DNA from: a virus
Reading direction: 5' to 3' (one strand)
Virus record (IMG/VR): IMGVR_UViG_3300025425_000025
Coordinates: 1 to 53,838 of that record
Length of the DNA: 53,838 nt
The notes beneath the pieces are model-generated. The model searched no databases. It had not been told where the DNA came from and worked only from the letters and a program-made list of their open reading frames with translations. Positions 50,391 to 53,838 of this stretch are shown here, piece after piece. The stretch's first letter is position 1, and each line of letters begins with the position of its first letter. A program made the position numbers and the translations under genes.

Positions 50391-50684
50391 TTATTGTCCT
50401 TCATAAGAGTTGTTAATCCAGGTTGATAATCTAGATACAACTTCTTCTTCTGTATCCTTTTCCTTAATTCTAAATAGCGCGTATAATGCATGTAACATTT
50501 CATGGATAATAGTATCTACATTATCTGACTCATGATGATGACGTACCCATTCTATCTTATTTAGTATTTCATAATGGTTTCCATATGACTCCATATCAAT
50601 AATGGCTGAAGGTTCTGTTCGTTCTACAAGATCATATGTCTTATGAAGTATTTTAATGTGTTTTGGGTATGTTACTTTAGTCAA
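50391..50684 (-). CDS. HExxH zinc metallopeptidase-like protein, 97 aa
   Basis: TIIHEMLHALYALF has HEMLH at residues 61-65, with acidic EEEVV 14 residues on as third ligand, the SprT/ImmA-like phage type. No signal peptide, so cytoplasmic. Possibly host protein cleavage; substrate unknown. Followed by a terminator and preceded by tRNA-Phe. Confidence 0.75.
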   Translation of the reverse strand: MTKVTYPKHIKILHKTYDLVERTEPSAIIDMESYGNHYEILNKIEWVRHHHESDNVDTIIHEMLHALYALFRIKEKDTEEEVVSRLSTWINNSYEGQ

Positions 50685-50701
50685 TAAATTATAACTCCAT
50701 T

Positions 50702-50777
50702 TGGTGCTAAGAGTAGGATTCGAACCTACAGCGCGTAATGCTTCAAACTACCGTTCTACCATTGGAACTATCTTAGC
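50702..50777 (-). tRNA. tRNA-Phe (GAA)
   Basis: Acceptor GCTAAGA/TCTTAGC, T arm with GGTTCGAATCC, anticodon loop TTGAAGC, encoded CCA. First of the tRNA array counted from the left; 76 bases. Confidence 0.88.
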
Positions 50778-50787
50778 TAATATTCTT

Positions 50788-50841
50788 TTAACCATGACGA
50801 CCAGCAAGATTAGAACCAAATACTAATATATGAGTAATCAT
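50788..50841 (-). pseudogene. N-terminal stump of an 'FGSNLAGRHG' family protein
   Basis: MITHILVFGSNLAGRHG then stop. The hydrophobic-FGSNLAGRHG signature begins a known phage protein family of about 150 residues (A1S_2505-type). It stops ten bases before the tRNA-Phe gene, so the rest was lost, probably during tRNA acquisition. It overlaps the previous stop by TAATG, so it is still coupled. Confidence 0.65.
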
Positions 50842-51005
50842 TATGTGACCCTTATATCCTTACTACGAATATACTCATCTTCATTTAGATGTATTACAAC
50901 CATAGTTGAAGCTATAGCTGCTGATAGGCTATCTGCATTTACTTTAATATACCTATCGAATTTATGTGTGCTATATAAATAGATTGGAATTGTATATGTA
51001 TTCAT
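50841..51005 (-). CDS. Hypothetical protein, 54 aa
   Basis: MNTYTIPIYLYSTHKFDRYI, KVNADSLSAAIASTMVVIHL, ending SKDIRVT. Small alpha/beta fold, weak Shine-Dalgarno. Lies between tRNA-Thr and the broken gene at 50788. Confidence 0.55.
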   Translation of the reverse strand: MNTYTIPIYLYSTHKFDRYIKVNADSLSAAIASTMVVIHLNEDEYIRSKDIRVT

Positions 51006-51022
51006 ATAGTCTATCTTTCATT

Positions 51023-51098
51023 TGGAGCCGGAACAAGGAATCGAACCCTGATCAACTGATTACAAAACAGTGGTAATAGGCCATTATACTACACCGGC
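51023..51098 (-). tRNA. tRNA-Thr (TGT)
   Basis: Encoded CCA, T arm with GGTTCGATTCC, anticodon loop TTTGTAA. The anticodon stem ACTGT/TCAGT has one T-T mismatch and the acceptor one T-T. Reads ACA. Confidence 0.82.
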
Positions 51099-51103
51099 AA
51101 AAT

Positions 51104-51175
51104 TGGATCGGGGAGTAGGGGTCGAACCTACGCTTAGAGGGTCAAGGCCTCTTTGTCTACCATTAACACCCCCGA
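51104..51175 (-). tRNA. tRNA-Gln (TTG)
   Basis: Acceptor TCGGGGG/TCCCCGA, perfect anticodon stem AGAGG/CCTCT with loop CCTTGAC, T arm GGTTCGACCCC, CCA encoded. Reads CAA. Confidence 0.88.
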
Positions 51176-51394
51176 TTAAGTCTCTGATACTATCCTATTA
51201 ATTATATATACAAAACCAAGTATGACAGTAGAAAAGAATAGAAGAAATCCTAAGTTAGCGAATACATATATACCAAATGTCATTGATGTACTAAAGAAAA
51301 CAAAACTGAATATTCCTGATATTATTGTCAATGATGTTATATTCTTAGAAAGCCATGTTCCAAAATCTGGAAGATCAGGTAACTTACTATTCAT
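51176..51394 (-). CDS. Two-span membrane protein, 72 aa
   Basis: MNSKLPDLPDFGTWLSKNIT, then spans SLTIISGIFSFVFFSTSMTF and ANLGFLLFFSTVILGFVYII. Its stop is one base from tRNA-Gln. Could be holin-like or a superinfection-exclusion protein; nothing decides it. Confidence 0.6.
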   Translation of the reverse strand: MNSKLPDLPDFGTWLSKNITSLTIISGIFSFVFFSTSMTFGIYVFANLGFLLFFSTVILGFVYIINRIVSET

Positions 51395-51409
51395 TTCTAC
51401 TCCTATATT

Positions 51410-51485
51410 TGGTAGTCACACTACGATTCGAACGTAGATCGAGGTTCTTATGAGGAACCGGCATTAGCCATTATGCTATGTGACT
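51410..51485 (-). tRNA. tRNA-Met (CAT)
   Basis: Acceptor AGTCACA/TGTGACT perfect, anticodon stem GGTTC/GAACC with loop CTCATAA, T arm CTACG/CGTAG with TTCGAAT, CCA encoded. Could be elongator Met or a lysidine-modified Ile tRNA. Confidence 0.85.
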
Positions 51486-51490
51486 TTCTT

Positions 51491-51731
51491 TTAATAAAGA
51501 ATATGATTTCTAATATGCATTCCGTATCTATGCAATGAATTGTATATGTCCTTGGCATCTTTTTCAGAATCGAATACTAGTCTAGTAATATCATAGTCAA
51601 TAATAGGTATACCTTCTATCTCACCAGCATTATCCCAATATCCATCTAAATTATCATTAGATAAAGCCTACACCACCTCTAGACACTACAGTATCTTTTT
51701 CTCTTAATTCATCTATTTACTTCCATTCATA
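51491..51731 (-). pseudogene. Frameshifted small gene between tRNAs
   Basis: One frame reads IDELREKDTVVSRGGVGFI and stops; the adjacent frame continues LSNDNLDGYWDNAGEIEGIP, IIDYDITRLVFDSEKDAKDI and YNSLHRYGMHIRNHILY to the stop at 51491. A single shift near 51670 would join them. No good ATG starts the second part. Either a broken gene or a sequence error; programmed shifting is unproven. Confidence 0.5.
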
Positions 51732-51734
51732 ATT

Positions 51735-51809
51735 TGGTTGATCCTGAGAATTTCGAAATCTCGACTTTCAGTATGTAACACTGACACTCTGCCTCTGAGT
51801 TAAGGATCA
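51735..51809 (-). tRNA. tRNA-Val (TAC)
   Basis: Acceptor TGATCCT/AGGATCA, anticodon stem TCAGT/ACTGA perfect with loop GTTACAT, CCA encoded. T stem has one mismatch. Reads GTA. Confidence 0.82.
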
Positions 51810-51810
51810 A

Positions 51811-51887
51811 TGGTGGAATCGGTGAGAATCGAACTCACTACAGTATGCTTGCAAAGCACTCTCGCTACCCTTAGTACATGCGACCCC
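51811..51887 (-). tRNA. tRNA-Ala (TGC)
   Basis: Acceptor GGGGTCG/CGATTCC with two G-U, anticodon loop TTTGCAA, T arm GTGAG/CTCAC, CCA encoded. The anticodon stem AGTGC/GCATA has an A-A mismatch and G-U. One base from tRNA-Val. Confidence 0.82.
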
Positions 51888-51894
51888 ATTTGTT

Positions 51895-51983
51895 TGGCGG
51901 TTAGGGTAGGATTCGAACCCACGGAACATTACGTTCGTCTGCTTTCAAAACAGGTGCCTTAAGCCAGACTCGGCCACCTAACC
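51895..51983 (-). tRNA. tRNA-Ser (TGA)
   Basis: Class II tRNA with long variable arm (GAAC/GTTC), acceptor GGTTAGG/CCTAACC, anticodon loop TTTGAAA, CCA encoded. Anticodon stem has one mismatch. Reads TCA. Confidence 0.85.
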
Positions 51984-51997
51984 ATTATTATCTTACT

Positions 51998-52072
51998 TGG
52001 CATAGGGTGTAGGATTCGAACCCACATCATACGGGATTGGAAGCCGGTATTTTGCCATTAAACTAACCCTAC
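51998..52072 (-). tRNA. tRNA-Gly (TCC)
   Basis: Acceptor GTAGGGT/ACCCTAT (G-U first pair), loop CTTCCAA, T arm with GGTTCGAATCC, CCA encoded. The anticodon stem ACCGG/CCCGT has a C-C mismatch. Reads GGA. Confidence 0.78.
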
Positions 52073-52079
52073 AGATTAT

Positions 52080-52161
52080 TGGAGTCTAGCGTAGATTATC
52101 GCATCTACATTCAGATGGGGGAACGTTTCTTTTCCCTTCTAGTACCTATACCAAACTAGAC
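52080..52161 (-). tRNA. Degenerate tRNA-like element
   Basis: A 7-bp acceptor GTCTAGT/GCTAGAC followed by TCCA marks a tRNA-derived end. Inside there is no TTCGA T loop; GTAGAT/ATCTAC closes GCGATA instead. No 7-base loop with U33 can be assigned an anticodon. A GGGAA/TTCCC stem is present. Either a decayed tRNA or a tRNA mimic. Its 5' end overlaps the small gene at 52146. Confidence 0.45.
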
Positions 52162-52268
52162 ATATATGGTAGTTGTGATACGTCTACGGTCCATCCTAGG
52201 CCTACATACATATTTAGAGTATTTTCTAAATCATAAGCATTTGAGTGATGTATTACCATATACTTCAT
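52146..52268 (-). CDS. DUF1737-like small protein, 40 aa
   Basis: MKYMVIHHSNAYDLENTLNM, YVGLGWTVDV resembles the KY-V--S----LE--VN-----GW pattern of DUF1737. Very short, with a weak Shine-Dalgarno. It overlaps the 5' end of the tRNA-like element by 16 bases. Confidence 0.5.
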   Translation of the reverse strand: MKYMVIHHSNAYDLENTLNMYVGLGWTVDVSQLPYMSSLV

Positions 52269-52288
52269 AGTTAATATTACCTTATGTA

Positions 52289-52362
52289 TGGCGGATCATA
52301 CGGGACTCGAACCCGTTTCACAGACTAGACAGGTGAGTGTAATACCTATATACTAATGATCC
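52289..52362 (-). tRNA. tRNA-Asp (GTC)
   Basis: Acceptor GGATCAT/ATGATCC perfect, T arm ACGGG/CCCGT with TTCGAGT, loop CTGTCTA, CCA encoded. The anticodon stem CTCAC/GTCTG has two mismatches, the worst in the set. Confidence 0.75.
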
Positions 52363-52402
52363 AGTAGTACCTTTCGTCTCTTTAATTATTCAAATGATTA
52401 TT

Positions 52403-52576
52403 CTAATTAATTTTCTTCATAGCCATAGGAATTCCACCTTCAACTTTACTACGTTCAATTCTATCGTAGTTCGTACCCCAAGTCAATGATGAATTCAAAG
52501 CCTGTTCGTCTTTTGAAGGCAAATCCCATTCATTAAATTTACCTTTATACAAATCATAAGCCTTAATGGTCTGCAT
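52403..52576 (-). CDS. Hypothetical protein, 57 aa
   Basis: MQTIKAYDLYKGKFNEWDLP, SKDEQALNSSLTWGTNYDRI, ends MAMKKIN. Sits between tRNA-Asp and tRNA-Leu. No family recognised. Confidence 0.55.
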   Translation of the reverse strand: MQTIKAYDLYKGKFNEWDLPSKDEQALNSSLTWGTNYDRIERSKVEGGIPMAMKKIN

Positions 52577-52593
52577 GATATCTACTTTCTAAT

Positions 52594-52678
52594 TGGTGTT
52601 CCTGATAGGACTCGAACCTACAAAGCTACGGCTTCTAAGACCGCATAGTATACCAATTCCTAACTAAGCCACAGGAAC
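52594..52678 (-). tRNA. tRNA-Leu (TAG)
   Basis: Acceptor GTTCCTG/CAGGAAC, long variable arm, loop CTTAGAA, T arm GGTTCGAGTCC, CCA encoded. Reads CTA, a very frequent codon in this phage. Paralog of the next gene. Confidence 0.87.
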
Positions 52679-52685
52679 GTTAATT

Positions 52686-52770
52686 TGGTGTCTAACCGGG
52701 GACTCGAACCCCGAAAGCTACCGGGCTTAAACCGGCATAGTGTGCCCATTCCTAATTAAGCCAGTTAGAC
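52686..52770 (-). tRNA. tRNA-Leu (TAA)
   Basis: Acceptor GTCTAAC/GTTAGAC, anticodon stem GCCGG/CCGGT with loop TTTAAGC, long variable arm, CCA encoded. D arm and variable region closely match tRNA-Leu(TAG), so the two arose by duplication or from one source. Confidence 0.88.
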
Positions 52771-52816
52771 GATTGTTTGTTTATACATCAAAAGTAATAA
52801 TTACTTCTCTTTTGTT

Positions 52817-52894
52817 TGGCTGACTCTGTAGGCATCGAACCTACCTAAATACTGCTTAACAGGCAGTCGCGTACACCTTGTTCGCCTAGAGCCA
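52817..52894 (-). tRNA. tRNA-Asn (GTT)
   Basis: Acceptor TGGCTCT/AGAGTCA with one G-U, anticodon stem ACTGC/GCAGT perfect, loop CTGTTAA, T arm GTAGG/CCTAC with TTCGATG, CCA encoded. Confidence 0.85.
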
Positions 52895-53098
52895 TTATAG
52901 TTCTTTCCATTCCACTTCTGAATATACCACTTTAGCATCCACACCGTGTTTTTTAAGATTAGTTACAATACTTTTTGGTCCAGTAAGAGAAATGTATATT
53001 TTTTCTTTTCCATCACTACGTTGTTCATACCATCGTCTAGATACAGAACCTTTTCTAATTTCACCGTTTATAACAACTGTGTATACTTTAGCAAGCAT
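52895..53098 (-). CDS. Small protein between tRNAs, 67 aa
   Basis: MLAKVYTVVINGEIRKGSVS ... IYISLTGPKSIVTNLKKHGV and ends VVYSEVEWKEL. The last residues resemble the end of the protein at 53195 (SEVEWEVV). Basic, alpha/beta. It abuts tRNA-Asn. Function unknown. Confidence 0.65.
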   Translation of the reverse strand: MLAKVYTVVINGEIRKGSVSRRWYEQRSDGKEKIYISLTGPKSIVTNLKKHGVDAKVVYSEVEWKEL

Positions 53099-53113
53099 TA
53101 TGCACCTTAAATT

Positions 53114-53188
53114 TGGAGTGCCGGGTGGGATTCGAACCCACGTCTTATGGTTTAAAAGACCAACGCTAAACCTCTCAGCTACCGGCGC
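53114..53188 (-). tRNA. tRNA-Lys (TTT)
   Basis: Anticodon loop CTTTTAA, T arm GTGGG/CCCAC with TTCGAAT, CCA encoded. Acceptor GCGCCGG/CCGGCAC has a C-A mismatch at the second pair; the anticodon stem has one T-T. Reads AAA. Confidence 0.82.
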
Positions 53189-53194
53189 ATTAAT

Positions 53195-53371
53195 TTAGAC
53201 TACTTCCCATTCTACTTCAGATTGAACGGTTTCATATTCTTCATTAGAAATATGATTTTGAGCATTTCTAGCCGCTCTTGCATCATTCAATCTATAATAA
53301 AAAGGATTAGAAGTGTTATATTTAGTAACTAATCTTTTAGTTTCTTTATTTCTAACTGCATATACTAACAT
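53195..53371 (-). CDS. Small protein between tRNAs, 58 aa
   Basis: Start set at MLVYAVRNKETKRLVTKYN because an upstream start would run through tRNA-Lys(CTT). Helical middle (NDARAARNAQNHISNEEYE), ends TVQSEVEWEVV. Possible paralog of the 67-residue protein at 52895 by its C-terminal motif. Confidence 0.6.
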   Translation of the reverse strand: MLVYAVRNKETKRLVTKYNTSNPFYYRLNDARAARNAQNHISNEEYETVQSEVEWEVV

Positions 53372-53387
53372 AGTGTATACCCAAATT

Positions 53388-53464
53388 TGGAAGACCAACC
53401 GAGATTCGAACTCGGACAACACGACTTAAGAGGACGTTGCTCTACCATTTGAAGCTATTGGTCT
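53388..53464 (-). tRNA. tRNA-Lys (CTT)
   Basis: Acceptor AGACCAA/TTGGTCT perfect, loop CTCTTAA, T arm CCGAG/CTCGG with TTCGAAT, CCA encoded. The anticodon stem ACGTC/GTCGT has one T-T. Its first two bases overlap the stop of the next gene. Confidence 0.82.
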
Positions 53465-53777
53465 ATTGTGTATTACGTATCTTACGATTATCAAAAATCT
53501 CTTTTAGCTTATTAAGCTTTTGTTCATCGGTATCAAGAACCCATTTATCTTGACCATCATATGCGTCTCTCTTAGACGGATCAAATACTGCCCAGATATC
53601 ATAGAACGTATTATTGTATGCTCTGATAGCACTTTCCATAGAGTTACCATGCTGTTGTACTCTTTCAATAGTAGCCTTAAGACCACTAAAATCACTAGTC
53701 TCAACCATTGTTCTCATGGAATCTAACTCATCACATAGAACCTTATTCAATTCCAGAACTAGAGTAACTTTAGCCAT
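53463..53777 (-). CDS. Hypothetical helical protein, 104 aa
   Basis: MAKVTLVLELNKVLCDELDS, then FSGLKATIERVQQHGNSMES and DEQKLNKLKEIFDNRKIR; all-helical. TAATG overlap with the gene to the right (3' end at 53777). No family recognised. Confidence 0.65.
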   Translation of the reverse strand: MAKVTLVLELNKVLCDELDSMRTMVETSDFSGLKATIERVQQHGNSMESAIRAYNNTFYDIWAVFDPSKRDAYDGQDKWVLDTDEQKLNKLKEIFDNRKIRNTQ

Positions 53778-53838
53778 TAAACAAATTCCTGCTTGTAAGA
53801 TACAATAGTACCGCGTACAGTGTTATTAACAGTCTTGG
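53777..53838 (-). CDS. 3' end of a gene cut by the right window edge
   Basis: The last 19 codons read KTVNNTVRGTIVSYKQEFV and stop; the rest lies beyond the window. Coupled to the next gene by TAATG. It cannot be joined to the left-edge gene, which is on the opposite strand. Confidence 0.55.
   Translation of the reverse strand, partial: KTVNNTVRGTIVSYKQEFV

Noticed and set aside
1-53838. Phage RNA polymerase (T7-like)
   Set aside because: No open frame with single-subunit RNA polymerase motifs was found; the polymerase at 11644 is a DNA polymerase with exonuclease motifs.

Overview
This 53.8 kb window is a nearly complete genome of a tailed phage with podovirus-type (short-tailed) structural genes. 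It is A+T-rich, packed with overlapping genes, and has no RNA polymerase gene; sigma70-like promoters (TTGACA, 16-18 bp spacer, TATAAT-like) sit at operon heads, so transcription is probably by host RNA polymerase. Class II ribonucleotide reductase, ThyX, a PolA-type polymerase, a tyrosine integrase and one much more G+C-rich cargo gene fit a phage of an alphaproteobacterium or similar, often marine, host. That assignment is inference; no host gene is present. Both window edges cut genes: a + strand gene has lost its 5' end on the left and a - strand gene has lost its 5' end on the right. The missing piece therefore lies upstream of two divergent genes.

Layout. 1-3180 (+): small early-type genes, several preceded by long intergenic hairpins, with a G+C-rich 'moron' cassette (own promoter and terminator-like hairpin) lying inside what looks like a broken thioredoxin-reductase-like gene. 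3260-5605 (-): two secreted proteins, one with a complete HExxHxxGxxH zinc motif, Cys-rich and basic small proteins, and ThyX. 5764-6780 (+): tyrosine integrase. 6799-24437 (+): a long replication and nucleotide-metabolism operon behind a near-consensus promoter. It holds TOPRIM primase, phosphatases, DnaB-like helicase, DNA polymerase with a zinc-finger insertion, SSB-like protein, Acb2-like anti-CBASS candidate, Cas4/RecB-like nuclease, resolvase-like nuclease, DUF5664, HD and MazG nucleotide hydrolases, class II RNR and an HNH endonuclease. 24434-26221 (-): lysis region (broken TM protein, holin candidates, membrane-tethered GH24 lysozyme). 26225-50230 (-): virion genes in reverse: internal virion proteins, tail fibre, nozzle and adaptor proteins, decoration protein, capsid, scaffold, a large bifunctional wall hydrolase, portal and large terminase. 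50391-53838 (-): HExxH protein, then 14 tRNA genes plus one degenerate tRNA-like element, interleaved with tiny genes.

How it works together: the + strand operon supplies dNTPs (RNR, ThyX, nucleotide hydrolases) and a replisome (primase, helicase, polymerase, SSB, nucleases). The - strand late genes build the capsid, short tail and ejection machinery. The tRNA set mostly reads A-ending codons, matching the A+T-rich genes.

The least expected content is: (1) the moron cassette; (2) recurrent long hairpins just upstream of ribosome-binding sites; (3) two genes whose best start codon is ATA; (4) an Acb2/Tad1-like small protein; (5) DatZ/MazZ-like enzymes without PurZ; (6) many damaged genes, which suggest either a decaying prophage or sequence errors; and (7) tRNAs with mismatched anticodon stems. 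Family names rest on motif recognition by eye; no database search was run.
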